Counted from the stretch's first letter, positions 1-11,489 are shown. The stretch: 64,000 bases of DNA from Isoetes taiwanensis (GCA_021234155.1 JAJEKV010000045.1:1336635-1400634), one strand, 5' to 3'. Numbers and translations are program-made. Notes: generated from the sequence alone by a model not told the origin.

Positions 1-500
1 GAGGAAATACCGGCGATGCTGATGCTAAACGCCTTAAAATAGCTTAACTCCCAACTGTATCGGGCATGCGCCACCAAGATGCATGCAAAAAATGCATGCT
101 CGCCCCATTTAGAATGGCGATCCGGATGTCTCGATCGATGGGATTCTAGAATGGGACTCACATGAAACCAAACAAACCGCCTGGAATACCAAAGGACTTC
201 CTACAAACTAGGATCGGCGGGACTAAGGTCACAGGAGAAGGCTAAAGGCAAGAAAAGGACAAAGAAGAAAGAAACGCCTAAATTACAAAACCAAGCAGAA
301 GAAGCCCTCCCCGCCCGGGAAACAATTCAAAGAGAATAAGGTAATCACAGAGAAGAGGAAGCTACCGATGAGATGTTGATGCGTAAACGCGCCTAAAATA
401 GCGAACTCCCAACCGAAATGGCATCTTGCTACATGCATGCAAACATGCATGCTCGCCCCATTCTAGAATGGCGATCCCGATGTCTCGGATCGATGGGATA
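1..500. repeat. Pair of diverged ~145-bp direct repeats
   Basis: Positions 1-146 and 355-500 are two diverged copies of one unit, spaced about 354 bp apart. Shared blocks in the same order are GAGGAA, a TAAAATAGC segment, CTCCCAAC, a nested palindromic stretch (ATGCATGCAAA followed by ATGCATGCTCGCCCCAT), AGAATGGCGATCC, GATGTCTC and GATCGATGGGAT. The spacer (147-354) is A-rich and holds no recognisable gene. This is probably part of a larger dispersed or tandem repeat that continues to the left of the window; I cannot assign a family. Confidence 0.75.
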
Positions 501-650
501 AAGAATTTTATAACGCATTGTTTTTCTCTCGAAATCCATAAACCCAAAGTTAATACATTTGGTGATACTGTTGTTACATGATTTCAATAACAAAAATAAT
601 TACAAAAGCAAATATTGTCCATTCTTGAATATAAACAAGTGCTGTTGTTG

Positions 651-905
651 TTTTTTTTTGAAGGACTGACAAGCTTTTATTCACCAACTAAAAACCGAGC
701 AACATAAAATGCAAAGGCGGGATTATAACCCGATTGGACAAACCCGATCCAACCGAGAGCACAACCACCTGCCTATGCAAAAGAATGAATCTGAAGGTAA
801 GTATGCCAGATCAGCACTTTCTTCTCTTGATCAAGAGAAGAACAATTGTAAGCCATAACAATTTTATTTTGCGCCCACTGAAGAACAAAAGTTGCACATA
901 TGAAC
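651..905 (-). mobile_element. 5'-truncated LINE 3' end
   Basis: A T-run at 651-659 followed by GAAGGACTGACAAGCTTTT reads on the minus strand as a LINE 3' terminus ending in poly(A). The next 200 bases share phrases with the LINE fragment starting at 3346: 'TTTATT...AACT', 'AAATGCAAAGGC(G)GG', 'CACCTGCCTATGCA', and the region encoding the C-terminal tail of ORF2. Only the 3' untranslated part and perhaps a few codons remain. This is the usual product of incomplete target-primed reverse transcription. Confidence 0.6.
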
Positions 906-1563
906 GTTAAAGGCTGAGTAAAAATTTATGCCAGGACATTAGCCTGGCAACGTCGGGCACATGTTTACTAGTCTGTAGGTTATGTAGGAGTGGTATTGCT
1001 TCATGGTGGTTGCTGAACATGCATTGCCATCCAGAATGAATTTGTCATGTAGGTTAAATATTGCATGTTGCATAGATGTGCCACGGATCCAGGTTAAAGG
1101 CATAGATTATCATCTATCCTAGCCGATTACATTTAAGAATAGTTTATCTCATAACTTACTGCATGCAGCTATGAATGGGCACAACTCTAAATATATTTGC
1201 TTGTCTAGGAGCTAGCCTTGTTATTCGCTGGAAGATGGGTTATGAAGACTTCCATGTTTAATATTTCAAGCCAGCTTTGCATTGGTGCACTAACATAGTT
1301 GCATTTAATTGCTTGAGACATATGCAGTTCTTGTCTGCGCATTGCTTATTGCAGTAGTAAAAATATGCATAGATATGTGGCTACAGATCCATATCTTATA
1401 TTTGCCATTGCATGTAGTTGTTGATATGGCATGAAGTTATGAGTATCTCTGTCATATGCAGCTGATTGCATAATCTATTGCGAGGCATGGTGCTACTAAC
1501 AATATTCTGTTTCCGTCTGCCATCGTGATTGTGCATGTTTAGTTCCAATTTTTAGTTTTCTTT
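906..1563. other. No gene recognised; possibly upstream or intronic PP2C sequence
   Basis: AT-rich sequence without a convincing reading frame. It lies directly upstream of the PP2C exons on the same side and could be intron or lost exons of that pseudogene, but nothing in it shows this. Confidence 0.4.
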
Positions 1564-2476
1564 TTGAACTATAGAGATCAAAGAAAGGGCATTCATCAGA
1601 GGCTCATGTTGACACAGGCTCACGTTGTGGACAATGAAGTAGAACGCCATAGAGTGGTTGAGGAGCAGCTTGATGACTTTGCCACTATCAGTGGCGGAAG
1701 AGTAAAAGGCAAATTGAGAGTAACCAGAGCATTTGATGCTAGTTTTCTGAAAAGAGTAAAGCAAATTTTGAATATCTTTGCATGCTTTTTACTAGTGGCA
1801 TATATCTCTAGAATCTGACTAGACTATAGCACTCAAATTTAAATTTTGTTCATGTGTCGTTGATTTGATACCATAGGCATTTGACTTAATGTAACTTTTT
1901 GGATGCAGGAAAACATGAACAACTCATTAATGGGTATACAGTCCTCCTTATATTAGTGCAGAGCCTTTCTTGAATTAGAGTTGGTCCGGATGACCAATTT
2001 GTTGTGGCTGGAAGTGATGGACTATTTGACTTTTTTTAGCAACAAAGAGATGGTGCTTTTCGTGCAGTAAAGTATATGCTAGAACTGTTACTTGAAAGGG
2101 CTGCAAAGAACGCAGGTAACAAAATACTCTTTTCTCTTTTGTTGTGTGATCATTCTAGCTAAAATCTTCATCATGTCTTCTCTTTGCAGCCATGATCGTG
2201 GATCAATTAAGAAACATACCAATTGGGAGGAGAAGAAAATACCATGATGACATCACTATGATTATTATCGTCCTTAGCATTGAATGTAAAACTTCATCTT
2301 CAACTATTTCAAGCTCTACTTTAGTTATGTCTCGCATTTTTCTAGAAGAGCAAAGGTACATAGCGTTTTCGGTGAAGTCTACATCCAGAAAAGAAGCAAG
2401 TCTTTTTGCTCCCTGTATAAGTATTACTACTCGTCCTTTATATCTTATAAGCCAATCTATATATACATGTATATAG
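1564..2476 (+). pseudogene. Decayed protein phosphatase 2C gene, clade C (POLTERGEIST-like)
   Basis: PP2C enzymes are metal-dependent Ser/Thr phosphatases; clade C members act in plant meristem and receptor-kinase signalling. Three exon remnants lie in the right order. Exon 1 (about 1600-1767) reads GGRVKGKLRVTRAFDASFLK, matching the 'RVKG.LKVTRAFG.GFLK' block. Exon 2 (1909-2115) carries SPPYISAEPF and then, in another frame, GPDDQFVVAGSDGLFDFF, the catalytic 'SDGLF/Y' motif, and MLELLLERAAKNAG. Exon 3 (from 2190) has RRRKYHDDITMIIIV, the C-terminal metal-binding 'HDD' motif. Intron borders are visible: GATGCAG before 1909, CGCAG/GTAAC at 2115 and TTTGCAG before 2190. It is therefore not a processed retrocopy. 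Frameshifts in exon 2 and an early stop after FDFF, with no N-terminal half seen, make it a pseudogene fragment. The clade assignment follows from 'GRRRKYHDD', close to the family's 'GDRRKYHDD'. Confidence 0.8.
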
Positions 2477-3345
2477 AACACCTAATGACTTAGCAGTATA
2501 GCATCTGCGATAAGAGTGTTAAATGGCAATGAGATTCTAAAAGCAAGATCTTTTGAGTCTCTCTTTTTGACCATTTGATCTTTTTGACAAAGACAATGAA
2601 TGCAATATGAATTTGATTCTAGAACGCGAGATTGTATCTTCAATGCCTCTGATATAGGATCCTACTACTTGGTCCCAGTTGGTATGATGTAAGAGCTGCA
2701 AAAGCTTTAGGTTTGTATATATAACATTGTTGTGATGCTTGTTATCCTTATTTGTAACAAACGGTAGCCCGGAACAAAATCCTGATGTACGGTTCATGAA
2801 TCTTTGGAGAAAGATGTGCTCATGGTTTGAGTGGCCCTGCTATCTTCAGCAAATGCAAATATGAGTCAACATCAGTTGGGTTTTGCCTTATTTCAGAGAC
2901 TGCAGTTGTAATTTCTTTGCTGCGTTGCCTACTTTATGTTGGCAAAAGCATCTTAATCTGTGAAGATAAGTTGTTCCCTTGTTTCACCCGTCTAAATTTT
3001 AAACATCTGAAGATGATTAACATTTGGCAAACATTTAGGAAATAACTGTATATCTCAGAAGCAAAGAATACACTAAAGGAAAAAACAGAAAAAAAAGAAA
3101 AAGAAAAATAATAGTTCAGAACGACGCAAGAATCTAAAGGATATTCTTCAATGTGACCTGAGAATCCAGATAATATTCCCAACCAACCATCAAACAGGAG
3201 TTACCCCTTTGGGCAACCAAAAACAACCACTAACAACCAATTCGCAACAACCACCTATCTCACGCAACACGAAACTACAAAACAAAGAACATGCAAACAC
3301 ACTTTTAGGGCTACCGGAGGGCAACCCCTCGTGCGCAGCACCTTG
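2477..3345. other. No gene recognised
   Basis: AT-rich sequence with only short frames on both strands. It contains a purine-rich A/G patch at about 3070-3110. I see no protein family, tRNA or structured repeat here. Confidence 0.5.
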
Positions 3346-4925
3346 TTTTATTTTTTTTCAAGAACGACAAACTTTATTGAAACTCCAAGCCAAAAGCCAG
3401 ATACAAATGCAGAGGCAGGAATAAAATCTCAGAGGATAATCATGATCCACTGAATAGAACCACCAACCTATGCATAAGACAACACACTCAAATGGAACTC
3501 AAATATCAACTGTCGCTTGGCAGGAGCAAGTGAAGAGCAATGGTAGGCCTTAGCAATTCTAGCTTGTGCGTCTCGAAGGACAACTGCAGGAGGAATATCC
3601 AAACCCTAAAAGACACACAATCTCCTGCGCTTCTAGATCGACCACAACAATCACCCTGATGCTAAATGAAATGCTTGGCTCTGCAACTTACTCCAAATAT
3701 CCGAATAAATAGCCAGGAGCACTTGCTGACTTGTCAATGCCATATGAAAAAGAGAAAGCAGCCAAGACCAAACAGGCTGGAGATGATCACATAAAAAGAA
3801 ACAATGCTCAATAGTCTCGTCCCTTTGCTTGCATAGTAGGCAGAATGCTGACACTCGAGGATCAAATCTGTGGACAAACACATTCACACGAGGGCATCTG
3901 TGAAGAATCTGCCACCAAAGCACAACCACCTTAGGATGAAGTAGTTTATCCCAAGTCCAAGTCCACATACATCTCCAACTAGGAGGTGGGAGCTGAAGGG
4001 ACCACTTAGTGGATGGCGGAAGGATATCACCATTGACAAGCAGCATATACATAGAGTTTACAAGCCTATGCTCATGAACACTCTGGTGGGAAATCCACAT
4101 GCAACCTTCAATAGCCTCTGGAGCAACCAATGGCAGAGTACTAGCAACCTTTTGTCAAATGGGTCTGTCCCATCGAGACAATAAGAATTTTGTTTGAAAG
4201 GTTTGCCATGCCGCTAACTGGCCAAAATCATACCATGCCGCAACTGTCAAGGTTCCTGCTAACCTCCAGCGTCGTTGGGTTAATGGATGAACTGAGGCAC
4301 AAAATGGAAGATTATTTCTACAGGTATCCACCAACAAGGGGCACTCAACTGATGACATGCAACAAGGTCAATACGAAATGAGGTCCATATTGTCTCCCAA
4401 GACTCCAGTAAGCCTTTCAAAAAAGGGGAGGCATTAGGAAAAGGGCAACGCTGATAAAAGAAGAGGTTTTAACGAAGCTTTCCCAAAAGAAACACAATGT
4501 GCAAGTGACTGCCTCACCAACTGACTCCAGGTGAGTCAACCATATCCTTAAGGATCCTTCAAACTTAGAAATCAGAATCTTACTCTGCAGATACAATGGT
4601 GACAATCCAGAAGGGCAGAGGCCATATAGATGTGGGAATTATTTAAAACATACCCTTCTATGATAATATCCCAAGCATCGGATGTAGAAATATGAATGCC
4701 CACAGGAATACCAAGAAGCTTAATAGCCTTCCCATGAGGAAGCACCTTCCAAGGAAAATCAGCAACAAAAGGAGGCACCAACAGTTTGGCCAACCAACAA
4801 GAACTCCAGATGCTAAAGAGAAAGTATCAAGAAGAAGCTTTGCATTCTGAAGATTGTCCGCGTTAGCAACAAGAAAGATAAACGTGTCATCAGCATACTA
4901 ACATGTTTTGTTGTTGCATGCGAAG
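3346..4925 (-). mobile_element. 5'-truncated plant LINE (ORF2 C-terminal half)
   Basis: Read on the minus strand, the fragment starts near 4925. It contains YADDTFI (about 4880-4900), the reverse transcriptase catalytic box, with a stop codon just before it. KAIKLLGIPVG follows (about 4700-4740), the 'LGIP' block after the palm. The zinc-finger-like zf-RVT region comes next (3651-4130), with a tryptophan/cysteine pattern including WWQILHRCPRVNVFVHRFD and CLLCKQRDETIEHCFFLCDH. It ends in poly(A), seen as a T-run at 3351-3358. The endonuclease domain, ORF1 and most of the RT are missing, and several frames are used. The element is dead and 5' truncated. It shares its 3' end with the copy at 651-905. 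Confidence 0.85.
3651..4130 (-). pseudogene. LINE ORF2 zf-RVT region fragment
   Basis: This 159-codon open stretch is the C-terminal zinc-binding-like region (zf-RVT) that follows reverse transcriptase in plant L1-type ORF2 proteins. Diagnostic residues are the WWQILH block, CLLC, the EHCFFLCDHLQPVW motif (His/Cys cluster followed by an invariant-like Trp) and the downstream IYSDIW. No start codon of its own is expected, because this is an internal piece of a much longer polyprotein. Upstream codons on the same strand (4572-4793) hold the RT 'LGIPVG' block in another frame, so at least one frameshift separates them. Confidence 0.8.
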
Positions 4926-6815
4926 ATGCCTTTTTTTTCCATTGTCAAACATAAGATTTTCTACCGATTGTACGTATTGTACGTTCGATACCCTAACAAG
5001 TTGTCGGTACAAATAGATCTTCCATCATATTTTGGCTACTAGTTGCTTTTCGATCACGTTACCAATGTACGATGTCACTGACTAGAATTTATGTGAATAA
5101 TTCTTCATTTTTTGGATAATTGGTTGGGCATAAGTGTTAGGAATTGATTGGGCAAGTTCAAACTTGTTGCAAATCTTCTATTGTAAGATGATTTGAATAC
5201 ATAAACAAGAAATCCTTGTGGCTTATTGGCAAGATTATAAGGTGTGTCCATTTTGTGACAATATTGTTGCAAAAGCGCTATTTGCTAAACAAATTGATCA
5301 ATCAAACATAATTGTGTCAAATTTGTTGTGCAAATTTTAGTAAATATCTTTTCTTTGCCGAAGCAGGATGACAAAAAGGGGGTATCACATTAGCTCGAGC
5401 AAAAAGTTCTGATTACTCTTTCTGAGCAATAATCACAACATATGACATGGAGGACTAGCATGTTAACAAACATTAAAAAAAAAAAAAAAAAGAAAAAAAA
5501 AAAAAGAAAAAAACCCCCTCCCTGGGAAACCCTCACTTCGTAATACATCCGAGTGTCTGAGGGGTTGTCTTTGAAAACACCGCAATCTCGGTGCAAATAA
5601 TAGGAATGGTAGAGGGTACTTTGTCTTGTCTTGGGTGAGGAACACATGCGGAAAGAAGGTGAGAGATGGTGGTGGCATGGGTTGAGTGGAGGAAGTGTTC
5701 TTTGGAGGCTGCTCTGGGGTCGCCCACATTCATGAGGGGCCAGGAGTAGGGCATCAACACGAACCAGAGCCTGGAAAGAAAGCGCCACAGGTTGCTCAAT
5801 TAGACATTTTATTTTTGCATGCACACAGACAAGCATAAGATTAGAAAAATCAGGGATTCCTATTTGAATCCATGTCCTTTTAAGGATCTGATAAAACCCG
5901 GAGGTGTGGTTATTACATTCATCTTGCGCCACAAATTGCGGAAGCACCAAAATACCAAAACAAGAACTACAAGCTGCTAACAAAATTTCAAGAATTGCAG
6001 CTTACCTCAAGAACTTGATGTTGGCGCATGATAGGTCGAAAGGAATGCAGATAAGCGCCCGAGTCTTATATAGGCTCGAGTCTTATGCGTGAAGTGATAG
6101 TGCAATCCTACTACTAGATTTTGAAATGGGGCCATTATGCCCCCAATGATCATGTATTGTACCAAAATCGAGTTCTTTCATCAGGCATGAAGAGGATTAT
6201 GGGCCTAATTAAGACTAATCACGGCAAAAGCATTCTATCAGACTGAATTAATGTATGATTAGGGATAAATAATCCCCAGTAATGGGACAAGGGAAGATCG
6301 AAAGGAAGCGGGCCGATGCGTGTGAGACATCAGAGCATGTCTGGGGACTGAGGCTCGTCTAATTAAATCAGAGTTGCAGAGTTACAAAGTTAATCATACA
6401 GTCACAGAGTTTCTAAATCTATTAATAACGTTAAGTACAAAATCAGAAACTTTCTAAACCCTAATAAAAACAGAGTCACAGAGTTTCTAATCTATTAAAA
6501 ACTCGAACATACTAACCTTTAGTTGCCATATCGAAGTGGGTGAAGCTCTAGAAACTGGAATTGAGCTGTGTTGCAGCTCGAGAAGCGTGTAGCTTATTAC
6601 TAAGATATGCTCAAATCGAGCCGAAATCTTTGTAAACGGGCCGGAAATGAAGTAGGATACCTCAAACTGAAGGTAGCGCTCGAGAAATTCAGTTCGATTG
6701 AGAGATCGCCCAAGACAAAGGCGTCGGAAAGTAAAATTTCGAACAAAAGCGTCTCGGAAGATATTAGGAATGAAAGAATGAGATTCGAATTAGATTGGAA
6801 TGAGAAAACTCGTGA
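4926..6815. other. No gene recognised; long A-tract at 5475-5515
   Basis: About 1.9 kb without a supportable gene. An A-tract interrupted by single G residues (about 5475-5515) is a low-complexity element and may be an old retroposon tail on the plus strand. Long open frames antisense to it are produced by the tract and its surroundings and carry no recognisable domain. The 6607-6831 frame (Lys/Ser-rich, ending in Phe codons of the next LINE's T-run) has no recognised homology. Confidence 0.45.
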
Positions 6816-7140
6816 TTTTTTTTTTTTTTGAAGGCAAGATATTTTTATTTTTATTAATAATATGTATGTAAATACATTTATTCATGGCCCATAATAGCCA
6901 AATAGCCTAACCAAGTCAGCACAAATTAATCCAAGATAAGCGTCTCTGATTAGTACAATCCCTTTAGTTCGAGCAAGAGACAACCACTATAGATGTAGAC
7001 ATGGCCATTTGAAGCTCCACCCAGAAAAATGAAAGCAAAGGAAATTTGAAGAAAGCGAATGTCATACCATGCGTTAACTTGACTGAAGACCTTCACGCAT
7101 TGTGGTACTAAAGAGCTCTCCATCCCTTTCAACCATGTAC
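6816..7140 (-). mobile_element. LINE 3' end, 5'-truncated
   Basis: A T-run (6816-6829) followed by GAAGGCAAGATATTTTTAT resembles the 'GAAGGA...TTTTATT' start of the LINE tails at 651 and 3346 when read on the plus strand, so it is a minus-strand 3' terminus with poly(A). About 300 bases of untranslated or very C-terminal sequence follow. The internal boundary is uncertain, because 7140-7385 changes character to a more GC-rich sequence that I do not recognise. Confidence 0.5.
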
Positions 7141-8471
7141 TAAGGAGTTCAAGGCTCTATCTTCCCGCTTTGCGGGGAGCTATTCTGAGGCCTACCTCAA
7201 CCCAGGGTGGTCTACTCGCTCTCTGAACTTCTCCAAATACTCGCATAGGCCCCATCTCCACTATGGCAAAGCCAGGTCTCACTTAAGGCTTATTTGTTGC
7301 TTTTGCCATCTTTACTCTTCCCATCCGTTTATGCACTAACACGTAGGGAGTCTTCCCCTAAATTTGGGATAGGGATGGGGCGAACTTTAGAATCTTTCGG
7401 CTAAGAACACTCCATAGTACAAGACAACAACAATACACCCGGGGATAGACACACGGGAACTACTTCCATGAGAAGCCCTCCTTAGTCCCTCAAGGACCAC
7501 GACCAACCAGATCTGCGCGCTCAAGCGGCCGAAGCCTTGAAGAATAAAAGCAAGCTGACTTAACGCGTCAACGACAAAGTTCATCCATCACCATTAATAC
7601 TACTATCCTCCCATACATGTGCACAAAGCCAAGTGTCTAGAGTTCTTCAAAGGATTTCATGATATTAGAGCAAAGCAACCAGCTCAACATCCCACGACAT
7701 ATTGACATGCCCTGATTCACCCAAGCTGCGGTGAGTGCGATTCAAACCAAAAGGAGTCGCGGCTTCCACAATGCATTAAGTGCAACAAGAAGTATCTATG
7801 CACGCCATTATGCAAAAAAATGGAAAATATTTGGGCCCGAAAAACCAGGAGCTCAAATCTTTGCTAAAATCTGCTAGCATTAATCTAACATAAGAGAAAC
7901 AAGCGGGCCTTAAGCACCGACCACATTCTTTGAAGCTTTGAGGTGCTCTGAATCCTCAAATGCTTGCAAAATGCTAAGCTAATTTGTCTAGTCTCCAAAT
8001 CGAATGGCGAAATAGAAAGACCCATTCTTACCCAATCTAACCTTATGCAAGCGGTGAGTTCGAGCAGCCCTCTGTTCACTAATGATTATTACACGGTTTG
8101 TACAAAAATTAATGAAAAGATGCTGGCCATTAAAACCGTATATTACCCTTAATACTTTTGTAAAAAATAGGAAAATTAATCCCGCCCGCAATTTAAAATT
8201 TAAAATCCTTTAGCCCGCCCCTGACTATCCCTTTCTCCAACTACTTTTCAATCATTGGTCTGTACTAACTGTCTATTTTTAAATGCCCGTCATTTATAAC
8301 ATTCTTGGCTGCGCATTGGATCATGGAATTTGTGTTTCTCTCTTGCGCCTAGATAAATACAAGAATTTTGTTTTCATTACAGTGTTCTAATTCGAATTTG
8401 GGATGTCCCCAAGAAGGAAGCTCGCTGAACACTGGATCTGGCTGCCATATCTCAGGTAGTTCTTCTATCAA
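7141..8471. other. Unassigned sequence, possibly continued repeat
   Basis: No gene is supportable. The 7145-7385 part is moderately GC-rich and includes a perfect small hairpin (CCCGC TTT GCGGG near 7170). The 7387-7860 part might be distant LINE sequence on the minus strand, but I could not identify reverse transcriptase or RNase H motifs, so I leave it unassigned. Confidence 0.4.
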
Positions 8472-8834
8472 GTGAGTGGATTGAGGCACCAAAACTTGTG
8501 CAACATAATTAACAAAGCTTTGCAGGTCGAGAAAATGAGCAATCAAGAAGGAGAAATGAAATTTTCCATTGCAGAAGCATGCTTCTTGTTAGCAGAAAAC
8601 AGAAAAGATGTAATTGGCAAGGGCATTGTTGATAACATGGCACCAATTACAACATGCCATGGAGTGCCTTTGGGATCTGTCTATATTAGAATTAGATAAT
8701 CAGACTGCTTTGCAATGGATCATCCATTACAAAGACCGCATACAGGAGCAGAAGCACTTGGAGAATCACTAGAAAATTTCTTGGCTTGGCCAACAACACT
8801 ACTCAGAGAGGTATCTACTGAAATTTTATTGTAG
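8472..8834 (+). pseudogene. Plant transposon-associated protein fragment (DUF8039-like)
   Basis: One frame runs from 8472 to 8834 with a single internal TAA at 8697-8699. Before the stop it reads DVIGKGIVDNMAPITTCHGV then PLGSVYIRI; after it, DHPLQRPHTGAEALGESLEN then FLAWPTTLL. This matches a domain common in plant transposon-associated proteins, which has the pattern 'VG+G.V.......HGVPLG...V+V......PLP.P......T+.EA+...+.WP..L+'. I associate that domain with DUF8039 and with proteins carried by CACTA/Ulp1-type elements. The domain has no known reaction. It is about one domain long, without the flanking transposase or protease, so it is a dead fragment. Confidence 0.6.
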
Positions 8835-9446
8835 CACTGTTGCTCTTCATTGTAGCTACTGTAGCATATTTCACGTCACCTTTAGATGTGCTACTCACAC
8901 GCATACTAGTATATCTACACAATAATGCCGCTACTGTATTGCTCATGCTATAAATAAGTTCTTCTTACTGGCAATGCATTAGTCATGTCTCGCAGTTCGA
9001 TCACGTCCTGTTCTAATTGCAATTGCTGATCTACCTTGCCACTGGCTCCAGAATATGTGGATTCCATCATTTGCTCCATGAACTATTCTAAAATTTATAG
9101 ATGCCTGCAGAGGGGCTTGGAACTCGATCCTTGGCTGCAGGGAGTTGCAATGGCCTCTGCTAGAAGTTATCCTGATACATATAAGGTAGTTATCTACCTT
9201 GTGTGGGTTCCAGAGCATGGTGTTTATGAAGTTAAGAGAGTGACCATTCCACCTGCTCATGATGAGCCCAGTTGGTGAAAGAATGGTCCTCTCCTTTTGT
9301 AACTGCCATGGTTTTTCCTTGTTGAATAAAAAATCGCTTGCATCCAGGCAAGAACTTGATTTGAAGTGACATCCCAACTTCTTTGGTATTGTGCATTTGT
9401 AATTTTTTGTCTGTGGCTTGAAATGCCAAAGCTGTCTCTCACTGCA
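8835..9446. other. No gene recognised
   Basis: Frames on both strands reach 80-164 codons between 8979 and 9473 but overlap antisense to one another and show no recognisable motif. The sequence may belong to the same decayed transposon as the fragment at 8472-8834, which I cannot show. Confidence 0.35.
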
Positions 9447-9955
9447 AACACCCTCATTATCTATATATATCATTAGCTACATCATTTGAGTATAGTGTAC
9501 TGACTCGTATGTACTCTGTAGTATTTTTTTTTGGGTGTTTATTAACTAAATGTAATATGTACAGTGAATCTAATCTGTTTTAAAAAATGAATTTTAACAA
9601 ACTGGAGTTTACTCGCTCCTAGCACGAGAAGTTAATATGGTTTTTTATAAAACATTTTAGATATGTGTCTTTCCTTATGTAGACTGACTCGCTCTCAGTA
9701 AACACCCTCATTATCTATATATATCACTGGCTGCATCATTGAGTATTGTGTACTGACCTGTATGTACTACGTAGTAGTTTTTTTTTGTGTTAATTAACTA
9801 AATGTGATATGTATAGTGAATCTAATCTTTTATAAGAAATGAATTTTTACAAACTGCAGTTTGCTCACGCCTAGTGCGAGAAGTTAATATGGTTTTCTAT
9901 AAAACACCTTTAGATATATTTCATTTCCCTATATAGATTGACTCGCGCTCAGCAG
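9447..9955. repeat. Two-copy tandem duplication, 254-bp period
   Basis: Copy 1 (9447-9700) and copy 2 (9701 to about 9955) align along their whole length. Both start with AACACCCTCATTATCTATAT. Later shared blocks are 'GTGTACTGAC', a T-run, 'TTAACTAAATGT', 'GTGAATCTAATC', 'GCGAGAAGTTAATATGG' (first copy CACGAGAAG) and 'GACTCGC'. The copies differ by roughly one base in ten, so the duplication is not recent. A third, partial match may precede it, but I do not see one. No coding capacity. Confidence 0.85.
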
Positions 9956-10057
9956 GAGAAGAAAAAGAACTAGAAAAGACATATACTTGAGTTGACAAAT
10001 TGTGTAAGTAAAAAGATTTCTATTCTAAAATTTTTGTACAACAGAGCTATATATAAG

Positions 10058-10546
10058 CTATTCTGGTAAGACTGGTAGCAGTGGTGCAGGTTCAACATCT
10101 ACTGTCATTTGTACAATATAATCTAGTCTATCTGCATCCAAATTTGTCATCATTAGCAGGCAGTTCATTTTGGCCTCCAGCATTCCAGAATGGTAGGTCC
10201 TTAGACTCTCTAACAAATTTCTTTGTCTAGCTTCTAGGACTAAGAAATGGCTCAAAATAAAAGTAATACCAGTTGAGGCAGCTGCATGGAGGACTACTTC
10301 AACTACCTGGGCATTGAACTCGGCTTCTGGTAAGCCTACCACTTGCTGCACAGCACTTCCGAATCCATCTCTCTCCTCAGAAACTGGGAGGACATGGTCG
10401 AACTTGTGGATCAATCTGTGAAAATCCTTGAATAGGGTGGCTTTCGAGATATCTCTTTGAAGTGCCTTGTCCCAGGCTTTGGTGAGGCTCAAGGCCAAGC
10501 CTTGCTCGTAGACATGAACTCCATTGGTAGCATTGACATGCACCAA
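10058..10546 (-). CDS. Hypothetical protein, 162 codons
   Basis: An intact frame opens with ATG at 10546 and stops at 10058. The predicted product is mixed in composition, with predominantly helical character (for example FHRLIHKFDHVLP, AQVVEVVLHAAAS, LEARQRNLLESLRTYHSGM). There is no signal peptide, membrane segment or metal motif. I do not recognise a family. It sits between a tandem duplication and the DUF7869-like remnant on the other strand, so it may be transposon-derived. The composition is unlike the shadow frames around it, which is why I list it. It may be one exon of a larger gene or a chance frame. Confidence 0.35.
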   Translation of the reverse strand: MVHVNATNGVHVYEQGLALSLTKAWDKALQRDISKATLFKDFHRLIHKFDHVLPVSEERDGFGSAVQQVVGLPEAEFNAQVVEVVLHAAASTGITFILSHFLVLEARQRNLLESLRTYHSGMLEAKMNCLLMMTNLDADRLDYIVQMTVDVEPAPLLPVLPE

Positions 10547-10704
10547 ACCGGTTAGGTAATCAATTGAGCAAAAAAAACTGCAGAGATTGGAATGGCGAAA
10601 TGATATTTGTACTGATCCAGCAAATACGAAATGGGATATATGTGTCTAGACCTGTTATATCACAAACAAAAATATTGGGTAATTTTGTATAAGTCGCGCC
10701 CAAC

Positions 10705-11169
10705 ATGACATATCTTTATTATTGTCCATACGTGTCGTGCGCACTGTCATGCGTAGCGCAGTGTAGGCATTGTATAAATATTTCATTTATTGTTATTGCA
10801 TACAATACTATGTTTTCCTCATCCTTTGAGGAACCCTGTGACCAAGAACCTCGAGCAGAGAAGAATGATGTTGATTATATGGACGTGGAAGGGATTAATG
10901 CAAATAAGAATGAGCAGCCACCTGAAGCAAGTGCAGATAATATTAAAAACCCAGCTGGTGCTAATGAGAAAAGAAGAATAGTGGTTTCCAAATTAACATG
11001 GAATGATGAGAAAGTGAATTTGCATCATCAGTGCAACAGAAGAATTGTTGATGAAGGTGTGCTTATACTATGGGATCCTATGCCTTTGCTTCTGTGGACG
11101 GAAAAGGCACAACCGGAGCTATTGGTGATGACTTTGTGGGAGTCCCCATTTCTCAATCTGACTTCATAA
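10705..11169 (+). pseudogene. Acidic leader frame, possibly N-terminus of the DUF7869-like gene
   Basis: An open frame with an ATG at 10810 encodes an acidic, disordered-looking segment (EEPCDQEPRAEKNDVDYMD, then NKNEQPPEASADN) followed by KRRIVVSKLTWNDEKVNLHH. No domain is recognised. It lies 330 bp upstream of the first block of the DUF7869-like remnant, on the same strand. Disordered acidic leaders are plausible for that protein group, so I suggest it is the same decayed gene, but nothing proves continuity. Confidence 0.35.
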
Positions 11170-11489
11170 CTTAGGTGTTGAGCTAAAGGACAAACTCTTG
11201 CTATGCTTGCAATAATATCAATAGTGGTTTAGAGTTGCTAGCCTTGTTGCTCGACCCGGTGGACTCCATTTGAGATATTAGGAAAAGGGTTACTTCAAAG
11301 AGCTGGCGTGTTGGAGAAAATAATGTGGTGGTAGATAAAAATGACATTCCTTCCATACCTCATATGGATATATCCATACCACAAAAGAAGGGCCTACAAC
11401 TTCTTGAAGAGGAAGAAGAGGAAAGGAAAAGGTTCAGGACTATGAAAGATACTAACAACTGTAGTGAAGAGACCACATAAGCCATGGGA

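Noticed and set aside
5390-5983. 197-codon minus-strand frame
   Set aside because: It is held open by the 40-bp A-tract (poly-Phe in antisense) and overlaps two other frames in the same place. There is no domain, and neighbouring frames are equally long.
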